This document shows positions 42,463-51,316 of a stretch of 64,000 nt of DNA, piece by piece. The notes below the pieces were generated by a model. That model was given only the letters and a program-made list of their open reading frames with translations, ran no database searches and was not told where the DNA came from. A program made the position numbers and the translations under genes. Position 1 is the stretch's first letter. The number at the start of each line of letters is the position of its first letter. This stretch comes from Flavobacterium ammonificans (lineage in GTDB: Bacteria > Bacteroidota > Bacteroidia > Flavobacteriales > Flavobacteriaceae), in NCBI RefSeq assembly GCF_020886115.1, contig NZ_AP025185.1, positions 1,302,001-1,366,000 on the forward strand, written 5' to 3'.

Positions 42463-43161
42463 TTATAATTGTTTTTTCAAATCAGCTTCACTAATGTATC
42501 CAGAATGCTGCCATTTGATTTGTTTATTTTCGTACAATAAAAGTGTAGGTAATTCACTAATTTTCATTTCTGAAAGTAAACTTTTGTTTTTATCAGCATC
42601 CAAACGAATAATTACCACTTGATCTGCCATTTCTTTTTCCATTTTCAACAAATAAGGGGTCATTTTTTTGCAAGGTGCACACCATTCGGCATAAAAATCT
42701 ACTAATACTTTTTTATCAGAATTTAGTAAATCAGCATATTCTTTTTGAGAAATTCCAATTTTTTTTGAAGCAGGTTTTGATAATCCAGCTGCTTCCCATT
42801 TTAAGAATCCACCTTCTAGTTGAACAATTTCTGTAAAACCAAGTTCAGATAATTTTTCTACAGCTTGCTGACTTCTTCCACCAATTTTACAGTATACATA
42901 AACGGGTTTTGATTTGTCTAAGCTGGTAGTTTTTGCAGTAAAATCAGAACCTAGCCAGTTGATGTTTTTGGCATTATCAATATGATCAGCAGCAAATTCT
43001 TCTGGAGTTCTTACATCAAGTATTTGAGGATTTGTAGTAGTCTGGATTAATTTAGAAAAAGCCATCGCATCTACATTTTTAATATTTTTTGAAGATTGTC
43101 CGTTACAAGAAACAATAACAAAAGATAATACAATCAATAAATAAGAGGTGAATGATTTCAT
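42463..43161 (-). CDS. Rhodanese-thioredoxin fusion lipoprotein
   Basis: A 232-residue exported protein. A lipoprotein signal peptide ends at IVSC (Cys19). A rhodanese domain (about 30-128) has the active loop CKIGGRS near residue 91. A thioredoxin domain (about 133-232) has the redox motif WCAPCKK near 161 and the cis-Pro segment ISELPTLLLY. One chain thus joins a sulfur-transfer or thiol-sensing domain to a disulfide reductase on the periplasmic side of a membrane. It is the first gene of a likely operon with DUF2461 and murB. Confidence 0.92.
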   Translation of the reverse strand: MKSFTSYLLIVLSFVIVSCNGQSSKNIKNVDAMAFSKLIQTTTNPQILDVRTPEEFAADHIDNAKNINWLGSDFTAKTTSLDKSKPVYVYCKIGGRSQQAVEKLSELGFTEIVQLEGGFLKWEAAGLSKPASKKIGISQKEYADLLNSDKKVLVDFYAEWCAPCKKMTPYLLKMEKEMADQVVIIRLDADKNKSLLSEMKISELPTLLLYENKQIKWQHSGYISEADLKKQL

Positions 43162-43187
43162 TGTTTAATAGGGTATAAATTAGATTA

Positions 43188-43195
43188 CAAAAGTA
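43188..43195 (-). promoter_or_regulatory. -7 promoter element of the rhodanese-thioredoxin gene
   Basis: TACTTTTG on the minus strand fits TAnnTTTG, 26 bases before the ATG at 43161. Confidence 0.55.
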
Positions 43196-43231
43196 CTGTT
43201 TTTTTAAATTGTATCTTTAATTCAACACCAT

Positions 43232-44311
43232 TTACAAACTAAAAATTTTATAAGATTGATGTGTTGATTTTACAATGGTTTCTGTTCGTTCTGAATGCGT
43301 ATCAGAAATAAAAAGCTGTCCAAAAGTATCGCTATTGACCATTTCAACTATTTTGGCTACGCGACTTTCGTCCAATTTATCGAAAATATCATCAAAAAGT
43401 AGTAATGGTTTTACGCCACTTTGTTTTTTTAAGAATTCAAACTGGGCTAATTTTAAAGCAATAAGAAATGATTTTTGTTGGCCTTGTGAACCAAATTTCT
43501 TTATAGGATACGAGTCGATTTCAAACGATAAATCGTCTTTGTGAATTCCGACACTAGTGTATTGTAAAGCTCTATCTTTGTTAATGTTCTCTTGTAAAAG
43601 TGTTTCCAAATCATTTTCGAATAAATGACTTTCATACACCAATTGAACGGTTTCTTGAGAATCAGTTATCGCTTGGTGGTGTTTATTAAAAATCGGGATA
43701 AATTCCTGAATAAACGATTTTCTTTTTTCAAAAAGCGACTGAGCAAATCCATTCAATTGTTCATTGTAAATTGACAAGGTATCCTTTTCGAAAACTTGAT
43801 TTAAAGCAAAATACTTCAATAATGCATTTCGCTGACTGAGTACTTTTTGATACTGAATGAGTTGCTGTAAATAATGAGAATCCAGTTGCGAAATGACGCT
43901 ATCCATAAATTTGCGACGCGTTTCGCTTCCTTCAATGATTAAATCCCTGTCGGCTGGTGAAATGATCACCAAGGGAACAAAGCCAATATGGTCTGAAAAT
44001 TTATCGTAAACTTTGCCGTTGCGTTTTAAGACTTTTTTCTGTCCTTTTTTTAGACTGCAAACAATTTGTTCGGCTCTGTTATCTTTTTCTAGTTCGGCAT
44101 CGATTACGAAAAACTCTTCGCCATGCTTAATATTCTGCACTGCAAGAGGGTTAAAATAACTCTTTCCATAGGATAAATGGTAAATTGCATCGAGTACATT
44201 GGTTTTACCAATTCCGTTTTTTCCCACAAAACAATTGATTTTGGAGTCAAACTCGAAATTAGCCTCAGCAAAGTTTTTATAATTGAATAATGAAATCTTT
44301 TTTAAATACAT
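43232..44311 (-). CDS. recF: DNA replication and repair protein RecF
   Basis: A 359-residue SMC-like ATPase that loads RecA at gaps through RecO and RecR. Walker A is [10 protein letters not shown] near residue 30. The ABC-like signature region is [18 protein letters not shown] near 279, and Walker B is [12 protein letters not shown] near 308. The ATG at 44311 is preferred because RecF proteins start at the strand [13 protein letters not shown]; a longer frame adds 20 unrelated residues. It is divergent from the TPR protein gene. In this lineage recF is not beside dnaA-dnaN. Confidence 0.95.
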   Translation of the reverse strand: MYLKKISLFNYKNFAEANFEFDSKINCFVGKNGIGKTNVLDAIYHLSYGKSYFNPLAVQNIKHGEEFFVIDAELEKDNRAEQIVCSLKKGQKKVLKRNGKVYDKFSDHIGFVPLVIISPADRDLIIEGSETRRKFMDSVISQLDSHYLQQLIQYQKVLSQRNALLKYFALNQVFEKDTLSIYNEQLNGFAQSLFEKRKSFIQEFIPIFNKHHQAITDSQETVQLVYESHLFENDLETLLQENINKDRALQYTSVGIHKDDLSFEIDSYPIKKFGSQGQQKSFLIALKLAQFEFLKKQSGVKPLLLFDDIFDKLDESRVAKIVEMVNSDTFGQLFISDTHSERTETIVKSTHQSYKIFSL

Positions 44312-44420
44312 TTTGTCTCGCTGGAATGAAGAATAGCGTTTTATTAGCACCCTTTTGCTAACTGTGCGCAAATTATTGAAAAATATCCATAAAATGCCTT
44401 TTAGATTTGAATAAAAATTT

Positions 44421-44428
44421 TATTTTTG
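44421..44428 (+). promoter_or_regulatory. -7 promoter element of the TPR protein gene
   Basis: TATTTTTG fits TAnnTTTG and lies 22 bases before the ATG at 44451. Confidence 0.55.
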
Positions 44429-44450
44429 CCACTCACTAAATTAAATACAA

Positions 44451-45224
44451 ATGGCCACTTATAATAAGAGAGGATATAAAACACCTAAAGAAAAAGAAGT
44501 TAAAGAAGTTGTTGAAGATGTTCAAGTAGATGAAAAAGACAGTACAACAGCTGGTGTTTTTTCTAAATTAGATGAAACAGCTACTAAAACAGAAGATTTC
44601 GTTGCTAAAAATCAAAAAGTAATTATTGGTTTTGTTGCTGCAATAGCATTAATAACTGTTGGGTATTTAGCATTTGAAAAATTTATTGCAACACCTAAGG
44701 AAGAAGAAGCGGCTAATGAAATGTTTGTTGCACAACAAAATTTTCAAAAAGCTACTGATGGAGTTGCAAGTGACTCTTTATACAAATTGTCATTGAATGG
44801 TTCTGAAGGTAAATTTGGTTTTATTAAAATTGCCGAAGAATATTCAGGAACTGATGCAGGTAACTTGGCTAACTATTATGCAGGTATCGCATACTTGAAT
44901 ACAGGTAAATACGCTGAAGCAATTGATTTTTTAAGCAAATTCGAATCTAAAGACATGATTTTAGGTGCTTTAGCAAAAGGAGCTATTGGAGATGCATACG
45001 CTCAAAAAAACCAACAAAAAGAAGCTTTAGAAAATTATATTAAAGCAGCTGAGTCTAGTAAAAATGATTTTACTACACCACGTTTCTTATTGAAAGCAGG
45101 AAAGACAGCTTTAGCTCTTGGAAACAAAGAAGAAGCGTTGAAATATTTCACTGAAATCAAAGATTTTTATGATGCAACTCCTGAAGCAGCTTCAGTGGAT
45201 GTATTGATTGGATTGGCACAATAG
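44451..45224 (+). CDS. Membrane-anchored TPR protein (YfgM-like layout)
   Basis: A 257-residue protein with an acidic, disordered cytoplasmic N-terminus (about 1-60), one transmembrane helix (VIIGFVAAIALITVGYLAF, about 63-82), and a periplasmic TPR region (about 95-257) with repeats such as ANYYAGIAYLNTGKYAEAIDFL. The layout parallels E. coli YfgM, which works with SecYEG and periplasmic chaperones, but sequence similarity cannot be judged here. It is transcribed on its own, about 115 bases before ribH. Confidence 0.85.
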   Translation: MATYNKRGYKTPKEKEVKEVVEDVQVDEKDSTTAGVFSKLDETATKTEDFVAKNQKVIIGFVAAIALITVGYLAFEKFIATPKEEEAANEMFVAQQNFQKATDGVASDSLYKLSLNGSEGKFGFIKIAEEYSGTDAGNLANYYAGIAYLNTGKYAEAIDFLSKFESKDMILGALAKGAIGDAYAQKNQQKEALENYIKAAESSKNDFTTPRFLLKAGKTALALGNKEEALKYFTEIKDFYDATPEAASVDVLIGLAQ

Positions 45225-45286
45225 TTAAACACTCCAATAAATTAGTAGGTTAGCAATTATAATGCAATTAGATTGTATCTAATTAG

Positions 45287-45317
45287 TTGTAATTTCTAAC
45301 CTTTATTTTTATCTTTA
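45287..45317 (+). promoter_or_regulatory. Candidate promoter of ribH
   Basis: TTG at 45287-45289, a 20-base spacer, and TATCTTTA at 45310-45317, one base off the -7 consensus. It lies 24 bases before the ATG at 45342. No FMN riboswitch is seen. Confidence 0.5.
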
Positions 45318-45341
45318 ACAGTAAACTAATACGAACTGATT

Positions 45342-45914
45342 ATGGCTACCGAAAATAAGAATTTGTCAGATTATGATAAAAATAGTGTTCCAGATGCACG
45401 CAATTTTCGTTTTGGAATTGTAGTGGCAGAATGGAATGAAACGATTACCGAAGGACTATATAATGGTGCTTTTTCTGCTTTGATTGAAAATCAAGTTCCC
45501 GTTCAACAGATAGTTCGTTGGAATGTACCTGGAAGTTTTGAATTAATCTACGGTGCTAAAAAAATGCTACAAACACAAAATGTAGATGCGGTGATCGCAA
45601 TTGGTTGTGTCATTCAAGGACAAACAAAACATTTTGATTTTGTTTGCGAAGGGGTAACACAAGGAATTAAGGATTTGAATGTACAAACTGATATTCCGGT
45701 TATTTTTTGTGTGTTGACAGACAATACCATGCAACAGTCTATTGATAGAAGTGGTGGAATCCATGGCAATAAAGGAACTGAAGCGGCTATAGCAGCTATT
45801 AAAATGGCTTTTATCCGTCAACAAGCTTCGTTGTCTCATCAAATAGATAATCAACACTTATTAGGTGCTAGCGCATTGCAAATCGAGAACAATCCATTGC
45901 AAATAGAAGAATAG
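45342..45914 (+). CDS. ribH: 6,7-dimethyl-8-ribityllumazine synthase
   Basis: The penultimate step of riboflavin synthesis, joining the ribityl pyrimidine to a four-carbon phosphate. The product is 190 residues and forms a pentamer or 60-mer shell. Active-site motifs are VAEWNETITEGL near residue 30, VPGSFELIYGAKKM near 66, GCVIQGQTKHFDFV (catalytic His, about 95) and NTMQQSIDRSGG near 130. About 30 extra residues (from Gln167) extend the C-terminus beyond the core. It is transcribed alone and followed by a strong terminator; other rib genes are not nearby. Confidence 0.96.
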   Translation: MATENKNLSDYDKNSVPDARNFRFGIVVAEWNETITEGLYNGAFSALIENQVPVQQIVRWNVPGSFELIYGAKKMLQTQNVDAVIAIGCVIQGQTKHFDFVCEGVTQGIKDLNVQTDIPVIFCVLTDNTMQQSIDRSGGIHGNKGTEAAIAAIKMAFIRQQASLSHQIDNQHLLGASALQIENNPLQIEE

Positions 45915-45933
45915 TTAAAAGTAAAATACTCTA

Positions 45934-45977
45934 ACAAACCTATACTACAAGAATAGTATAGGTTTGTCTATTTTTTG
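45934..45977 (+). terminator. Terminator after ribH
   Basis: ACAAACCTATACTA and its exact complement form a 14-bp stem around CAAGAA, followed by a T6 tract. It starts 20 bases after the stop. Confidence 0.9.
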
Positions 45978-46013
45978 TAATTACGGATGTTTTAAAACCA
46001 AGTATAAATTCCC

Positions 46014-46021
46014 TAAATTTG
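46014..46021 (+). promoter_or_regulatory. -7 promoter element of the mutL operon
   Basis: TAAATTTG fits TAnnTTTG and lies 49 bases before the mutL ATG at 46071. Confidence 0.55.
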
Positions 46022-46070
46022 TACTTTATGGTGCAACCACAAACAAACCCCAACAATTAAAACCTTTTTG

Positions 46071-47933
46071 ATGTCGAGTATTATTCAATTGCTTCCAGAT
46101 CATGTTGCCAATCAAATTGCCGCTGGTGAAGTGGTGCAACGGCCTGCATCTGTAGTAAAGGAATTGCTTGAAAATGCAGTTGATGCGAAAGCAACAGACA
46201 TTAAGTTAATCATTAAAGATGCTGGAAAATCATTGATACAAGTGATTGATAATGGAGTGGGTATGAGTGTGACTGATGCTCGTTTGTGTTTTGAACGTCA
46301 TGCTACTTCTAAAATTCGCCAGGCGGAAGATTTGTTTTCATTGCACACTAAAGGATTTCGTGGAGAGGCTTTGGCTTCCATTGCGGCGATTGCTCATGTG
46401 GAGATGAAGACCAAGCAAGACCAGGAAGAATTAGGAACACATCTGATCATTGAGGGGAGTAAATTTATTTCTCAAGAAGTGGCAGTTTTGCCTAAAGGAA
46501 CTTCGTTTGCAGTTAAAAATTTATTTTATAATATTCCAGCTCGACGCAATTTCTTAAAATCGGATATTGTGGAATACCGTCATGTAATTGACGAGTTTCA
46601 ACGCGTTGCTTTGGCACATCCCAACATTCATTTTACCTTTTACCACAATGGAAGTGAAATGTTCAATCTGCCTCAATCGAATTCTAGACAGCGAATTGTT
46701 GGTATTTTTTCGGGTAAAACCAATGAGAAATTAGTTCCGGTTCAAGAAGAAACAGAGATTGTCCAAATTCAAGGATTTGTGAGCAAACCTGAATTTGCCA
46801 AAAAAAATAGGGGAGAACAATTCTTCTTTGTGAACGACAGATATATTAAAAGTGGGTATTTGCACCATGCTGTAATGGCGGCTTATGACGGAATTTTAAA
46901 AGACGGTGCGCAGCCGAGTTATTTTTTATATTTAACCGTTCCACCGCATTCTATAGATATCAACATTCATCCAACGAAGACTGAGATCAAGTTTGATGAT
47001 GAACAAGCCCTATATGCTATTTTAAGAGCCGCTATCAAACACAGTTTAGGACAATTTAATGTTGCTCCTGTGTTGGATTTTGATCGCGATGCTAACTTAG
47101 ATATACCCTACCATTATAAAGATTTGGAAGGAGCTATGCCAACGGTTCAAGTTGATGCTAATTTTAATCCTTTTTCAGAAGTGCAACCTACAAAATCCTA
47201 TTCAGGTTCTGGAGGGAGTTATAAAAAAACAGAAATTGCTTCGAGTTGGGAAGGTTTGTATGTGGGATTGAAGCAAGAAACTGAAACGTTTTCAGCCTCC
47301 AGTAATTTTAATTTTGAACAAGAAGAAGTAACAGCTTCATTATTTGATTTAGAAGATGCGGAGTCAACCATTCACAGGACCTACCAAATTCATAAAAAAT
47401 ACATCGTTTCTCCAATTAAATCAGGGATGGTGATTGTAGATCAGCAACGTGCACACCAACGAGTGCTGTACGAACAATTTTTGGTTAATATGACCGTAAA
47501 GCAAGCTTCTAGTCAGCAATTGTTGTTTCCGTTGAATTTGTATTTTTCAAAGAATGAGATGGAATTGATTGCCGAATTGCAGTTGTCTTTAATGAATACC
47601 GGATTTGTATTTGAGGAAACTCAAGAAGATCATGTAGTTATTTCTGGTATTCCAGTGAATATTACCGAAAGTGAAGTTTCCTTAGTTTTAGAACAATTGT
47701 TGAGTGATCTGCAGGACGGAATTCCAGAAAGTAGTTTCAGTCAAAACGATACGATTGCCAAATCAATGGCAAAAAGTTTGGCGGTTAAAACAGGAAGTTA
47801 TTTGACCGAAAAAGAACAAGAAAACTTGGTCAACGGATTGTTTGCTTGTAAGGAACCCAATGTTTCCCCTTTTCAAAAACCCACTTTCATCACGATGCGT
47901 GTAGAAGATATAGATAAAAAATTTGCCCTATGA
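46071..47933 (+). CDS. mutL: DNA mismatch repair protein MutL
   Basis: A 620-residue GHKL ATPase coupling MutS mismatch recognition to downstream repair. N-terminal motifs are IAAGEVVQRPASVVKELLENAVDA, DNGVGM, ATSKI and GFRGEALASIAAI (residues of about 15-105). The C-terminal dimerisation domain (about 430-620) has VDQQRAHQRVLYEQ where endonuclease-active MutLs have DQHA(X)2E(X)4E, and SPFQKPT in place of CPHGRPT. The metal-dependent nicking site therefore looks lost. The ATG at 46071 is used; a TTG just ahead is unlikely. It overlaps the first rhomboid gene by 4 bases (ATGA). Confidence 0.96.
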   Translation: MSSIIQLLPDHVANQIAAGEVVQRPASVVKELLENAVDAKATDIKLIIKDAGKSLIQVIDNGVGMSVTDARLCFERHATSKIRQAEDLFSLHTKGFRGEALASIAAIAHVEMKTKQDQEELGTHLIIEGSKFISQEVAVLPKGTSFAVKNLFYNIPARRNFLKSDIVEYRHVIDEFQRVALAHPNIHFTFYHNGSEMFNLPQSNSRQRIVGIFSGKTNEKLVPVQEETEIVQIQGFVSKPEFAKKNRGEQFFFVNDRYIKSGYLHHAVMAAYDGILKDGAQPSYFLYLTVPPHSIDINIHPTKTEIKFDDEQALYAILRAAIKHSLGQFNVAPVLDFDRDANLDIPYHYKDLEGAMPTVQVDANFNPFSEVQPTKSYSGSGGSYKKTEIASSWEGLYVGLKQETETFSASSNFNFEQEEVTASLFDLEDAESTIHRTYQIHKKYIVSPIKSGMVIVDQQRAHQRVLYEQFLVNMTVKQASSQQLLFPLNLYFSKNEMELIAELQLSLMNTGFVFEETQEDHVVISGIPVNITESEVSLVLEQLLSDLQDGIPESSFSQNDTIAKSMAKSLAVKTGSYLTEKEQENLVNGLFACKEPNVSPFQKPTFITMRVEDIDKKFAL

Positions 47934-48676
47934 GAAATGTAACGGAAACTGTCAAACAGTTAATTATTATTAATATTTTATTTTTTGTTGGTACACTTTT
48001 AGTTTCGGGCCCAGCCTATCAATATTTAGCTTTGTTTTTTCCGGAAAACCCAGATTTTAAAGCTTGGCAGCCCATTACCTATATGTTTATGCATGGTGGA
48101 TTTATGCATATCTTATTTAATATGTTTGCTTTATTTTCCTTTGGATCTGCTTTAGAACAATTTTGGGGAAGTAAGAAGTTTTTGTTTTTCTATATTTCCT
48201 GCGGCTTGGGTTCGGCTCTAGTTCATACGGGTGTAAATTATTATCATTTTCAAGAAGGTTTAGACGCATTGATTTCCAACGGATTTTCAAAATCTGAAAT
48301 TCTAACACTTTTAAACGAAGGAAGAATTGATACTCGTTGGCAAGAAGTGATTACTGTAACACAGTTTCAAAATTTCACTAGTGCCTATGTAGGAACCGCT
48401 GTTGGAGCATCAGGAGCTATATACGGAATTATAGTAGCTTTTGCCTTTATGTTCCCTAATGCTGAACTGGGTTTGATGTTTATCCCTATACCAATCAAAG
48501 CAAAGTATTTTGTACCAGGCTTAGTTCTGGTTGATTTGTATTTAGGAATCTCGGGAAAATCAATTTTTGGTGGAGGTGGAGTAGCTCATTTTGCTCACGT
48601 AGGAGGTGCTTTGTTTGGTTTTTTAATTGTTTGGTATTGGAAAAAAAATCAATTCAATTCTAACCGCTGGAATTAA
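47930..48676 (+). CDS. Rhomboid family intramembrane serine protease
   Basis: A 248-residue polytopic membrane protease that cleaves transmembrane substrates. Six hydrophobic segments are visible. The nucleophile is in VGASGAIYG near residue 161, the catalytic His is in HFAHVGGALFG near 223, and the oxyanion/L1-region motif is MFMHGGFMHILFNMFAL near 52-68. An extra loop (about 105-145) separates TM segments. It overlaps mutL by ATGA and precedes a second rhomboid gene by 50 bases. Substrates are unknown. Confidence 0.93.
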   Translation: MRNVTETVKQLIIINILFFVGTLLVSGPAYQYLALFFPENPDFKAWQPITYMFMHGGFMHILFNMFALFSFGSALEQFWGSKKFLFFYISCGLGSALVHTGVNYYHFQEGLDALISNGFSKSEILTLLNEGRIDTRWQEVITVTQFQNFTSAYVGTAVGASGAIYGIIVAFAFMFPNAELGLMFIPIPIKAKYFVPGLVLVDLYLGISGKSIFGGGGVAHFAHVGGALFGFLIVWYWKKNQFNSNRWN

Positions 48677-48726
48677 GCCGCAATAATTAATAAATAATAG
48701 AGTTTTTTTAGAAGAAATTTATACAA

Positions 48727-49569
48727 ATGGGAATTATAGACGATTTAAAGATGCAATACAAAATGGGAGGAATCGCTGTTCAAGTGATTTTTTGGAATTT
48801 GTTGTGCTTTCTTATTTCGTTAGTCTTTTTCTACCAATTTCAATTAGGTATTTTTAATTATCCTAATTGGGTTGCCTTATCTTCAGAGCCATCGGTTTTG
48901 GTGACCAAACCATGGACCTTGATTAGCTATGCTTTTTTTCATTATGGGTTTGGACATTTGTTTTTCAACATGATGGTGTTGCATTTCTCCAGTACATTAT
49001 TTTTAACTTTTTTCAATACTAAACAGTTTTTAGGATTGTATTTGCTGAGTGCATTTTTTTCTGGATTAGCCTTTGTAATTGCGTATTACTTTTTGAATTT
49101 GAGTTCGGCTATGGTGGGTGCTTCGGCAGCAATAATGGCAATTTTAGTTGCAACAACAACTTTTCGTCCGTTGATGAATGTCCGATTACTACTTATTGGC
49201 AATGTTAAATTATGGCATATTACCGCGGTAATTTTAGTGTTGGATTTTATGCAATTCCGAATTGCAAACACAGGCGGACATATTGCGCATCTTGCGGGTG
49301 CCTTTTTTGGATTTATTTTTATTAAATTGCTCCAAAATGGAATTGATTTAAGTTGCATTTTAAATAACCCATTTACAAAATCAAAGCGCGCGCCTTTTAA
49401 AAAAGTACATAAAAATTATCCCAAATCGGCACAAAAACCAAGTTCTAGAATTGTGGTTAAGGACAAAACCCAACAACAAATAGATGAAATTTTAGATAAA
49501 ATCAGTCAATCTGGATATGATTCCTTAACACAAGAAGAAAAAGAATTCTTGTTTAAAGCAGGTAAATAA
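48727..49569 (+). CDS. Rhomboid family intramembrane serine protease (second copy)
   Basis: A 280-residue paralogue of the preceding protease, with six or so hydrophobic segments to about residue 205 and a basic cytoplasmic C-terminal tail. The nucleophile motif is VGASAAIMAI near residue 131 (second glycine replaced by Ala), and the catalytic His is in GGHIAHLAGAFFG near 186. HYGFGHLFFNMMVLHF marks the L1/TM2 region. The tail (about 215-280) is Lys-rich with an IDEILDKISQSGYDSLTQEEKEF helical end common in rhomboids of this phylum. It precedes the EEP-family gene by 16 bases. Confidence 0.92.
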   Translation: MGIIDDLKMQYKMGGIAVQVIFWNLLCFLISLVFFYQFQLGIFNYPNWVALSSEPSVLVTKPWTLISYAFFHYGFGHLFFNMMVLHFSSTLFLTFFNTKQFLGLYLLSAFFSGLAFVIAYYFLNLSSAMVGASAAIMAILVATTTFRPLMNVRLLLIGNVKLWHITAVILVLDFMQFRIANTGGHIAHLAGAFFGFIFIKLLQNGIDLSCILNNPFTKSKRAPFKKVHKNYPKSAQKPSSRIVVKDKTQQQIDEILDKISQSGYDSLTQEEKEFLFKAGK

Positions 49570-49585
49570 ATTAGTTAGCAAAGAG

Positions 49586-50632
49586 ATGAAAAATCTTTCG
49601 TGGTTCAATAAAGGGATGTTTCTTTTAAATATAGTTCTGACTGTAGTTACTTTCAGCGCTTATTTGTTGCCTTTTCTTGCGCCAAAAGCTTTTCCTTTAC
49701 TATCGGTTTTGACCTTATTTATGCCCCTGTTTTTTATATTTAACGCTTTGTTCTTTTTTTATTGGGGTTTCCAGTTTAAGAAACGAATGATATTATCGGG
49801 TTTGGTTTTATTGATGGGAATTACCTTTATTAATAAATTTTACAAGTTCTCTACCAAAGAATTTCCTGAAAGCGAAAAGAATTTTAGCGTAATGAGTTAC
49901 AATGTTCGTTTGTTAAATCTTTTTAAGTGGATTGATCGAGATGATGTTCCTTCGCAAATCCTTACTTTTATTAATGAAAAGAATCCAGATATACTTTGTA
50001 TCCAAGAGTTTTCGTATTCAGCGGATATAGATTTAAAAGTGTATCCACACAAATATATCGTTATGGCGGGTGACCAAATTAAAACAGGTCAAGCCATTTT
50101 TTCTAAATTCCCAATTATTAATGAAGGAAATATAGTTTTTCCAAATTCAAACAATAATGTAATTTTTGCGGATATCAAGAAAGGAAAAGAAATTATTAGA
50201 GTGTACAATATGCACTTGCAATCCATTAAAATATCTCCCGATGTAACTGAAATTAATGATGATATTAATGTGATGAATCAAAGTAAATCGCAAAAGTTAT
50301 TGAGACGTATTAGTAAAGCGTTCAAACAGCAACAGCAACAAGCCGAGTTGTTCAAAAAACACAAAACGGATTGTGATTATCCTTTAATTATCTGCGGCGA
50401 TATGAATAATAGCGCTTTTTCATACGTATATCGCAATATTAAAGGCAAACTAAGAGATACTTTTGAAGAAGCAGGTAAAGGTTTTGGCGCGACCTATAAG
50501 TTCCGTTATTATCCAGCGCGCATTGATTATATTTTTGCTGACGAAAGAATGAAAGTAAAACAGTTTGAGAGCTTTTCTGATTTCGAAAATTCAGATCACT
50601 ATCCTATAATGGCAAAACTCTCTTTTGATTAA
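49586..50632 (+). CDS. Membrane-anchored endonuclease/exonuclease/phosphatase family protein
   Basis: A 348-residue protein. Three hydrophobic N-terminal helices (about residues 10-75) precede an EEP domain (about 95-348). Catalytic motifs are SYNVRLLN, CIQEFS (metal Glu), CGDMNNSAFSYVY near 265-275 and the terminal SDHYPIMAKL. The domain hydrolyses phosphodiesters or phosphate esters of lipids, nucleic acids or sugars. The membrane anchor makes a lipid or envelope substrate more likely. It is the last gene of the mutL-rhomboid-rhomboid run and ends one base before the convergent wbqC-like gene. Confidence 0.9.
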   Translation: MKNLSWFNKGMFLLNIVLTVVTFSAYLLPFLAPKAFPLLSVLTLFMPLFFIFNALFFFYWGFQFKKRMILSGLVLLMGITFINKFYKFSTKEFPESEKNFSVMSYNVRLLNLFKWIDRDDVPSQILTFINEKNPDILCIQEFSYSADIDLKVYPHKYIVMAGDQIKTGQAIFSKFPIINEGNIVFPNSNNNVIFADIKKGKEIIRVYNMHLQSIKISPDVTEINDDINVMNQSKSQKLLRRISKAFKQQQQQAELFKKHKTDCDYPLIICGDMNNSAFSYVYRNIKGKLRDTFEEAGKGFGATYKFRYYPARIDYIFADERMKVKQFESFSDFENSDHYPIMAKLSFD

Positions 50633-51259
50633 TTATTTCAATACAAGGGGTTGTGATTTCAAATAATCCAACGCAAATTTTCCTTCATTAAAAACTAAGT
50701 CTAATACGCTAAGATTGTTGATAAAACCAAATTTATCATCAAATACTTGTGTGTAGCTTTCAAATTGCGAACTGTCTTTTTTTCCGTTTGCCAAAAAGCG
50801 GAAATCAGTAATTTCATCTGAATTGATTTCGTGAAAATATTCAGTTGTCTTTGTATATTCTATTTTCATTCGAATGCATCTAGTAATCAAATCAAAAACT
50901 TCCAAATTCAAGTCCATTAAATACTGATGTTTCTTTTCAAAAATTGGAAGTAAATCGTCTTCAAAATATTCAAAGAAAGGCGAACTTCTATAGGCTGCTT
51001 CTAAGGATTTGAAATGTTGTTTTTGCCAATCAAACTCATTTTCAATCTGAATGTCTTTTGTTTTCTGATGAGCAGTTTTAGAATGTTTTATAGGTATATT
51101 CAGTAGTTGAATTCCGTTAGGGCTATAGATATAGGTTCGGTTGCGATTCGTTTGTTTTTGGAAATTATCTTCCATTTCAAAAGTTACTTTTTCGGCCTGA
51201 ACAATAGCTGCGAAATGACTTATAGAAGGGAAGTAAGTGGGGTGAATAAGAATGTCCAT
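50633..51259 (-). CDS. WbqC family protein
   Basis: A 208-residue cytoplasmic protein. The opening ILIHPTYFPSISHFAAIVQA and QTNRNRTYIYSPNGIQLLNIPIKH are typical of the WbqC family, first noted in polysaccharide clusters; the biochemical role is unknown, though an amino-transfer or sugar-modifying role is often assumed. The family usually lies beside lepB in Flavobacteria, as here (53 bases downstream of lepB, with a short repeat between). It converges on the EEP gene with no spacer. Confidence 0.9.
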   Translation of the reverse strand: MDILIHPTYFPSISHFAAIVQAEKVTFEMEDNFQKQTNRNRTYIYSPNGIQLLNIPIKHSKTAHQKTKDIQIENEFDWQKQHFKSLEAAYRSSPFFEYFEDDLLPIFEKKHQYLMDLNLEVFDLITRCIRMKIEYTKTTEYFHEINSDEITDFRFLANGKKDSSQFESYTQVFDDKFGFINNLSVLDLVFNEGKFALDYLKSQPLVLK

Positions 51260-51273
51260 TCGATTATTCGTTA

Positions 51274-51316
51274 ATTTGGTTATTTGTTGATTTGGTTATT
51301 TGTTTAGATTGGTTAT
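51274..51316. repeat. Tandem repeat with 8/16-base period at the lepB 3' end
   Basis: ATTTGGTT-ATTTGTTG, ATTTGGTT-ATTTGTTT, then AGATTGGTTAT: two 16-base units differing at one position, each made of two 8-base subunits, plus a partial copy. It spans the lepB stop codon (51313-51315) and the gap to wbqC. Confidence 0.85.

Noticed and set aside
45225..45341. FMN riboswitch ahead of ribH
   Set aside because: The gap lacks the conserved RFN core and is too AT-rich and short.
48117..48308. Minus-strand frame within the first rhomboid gene
   Set aside because: Antisense shadow; the plus frame carries all catalytic rhomboid motifs.
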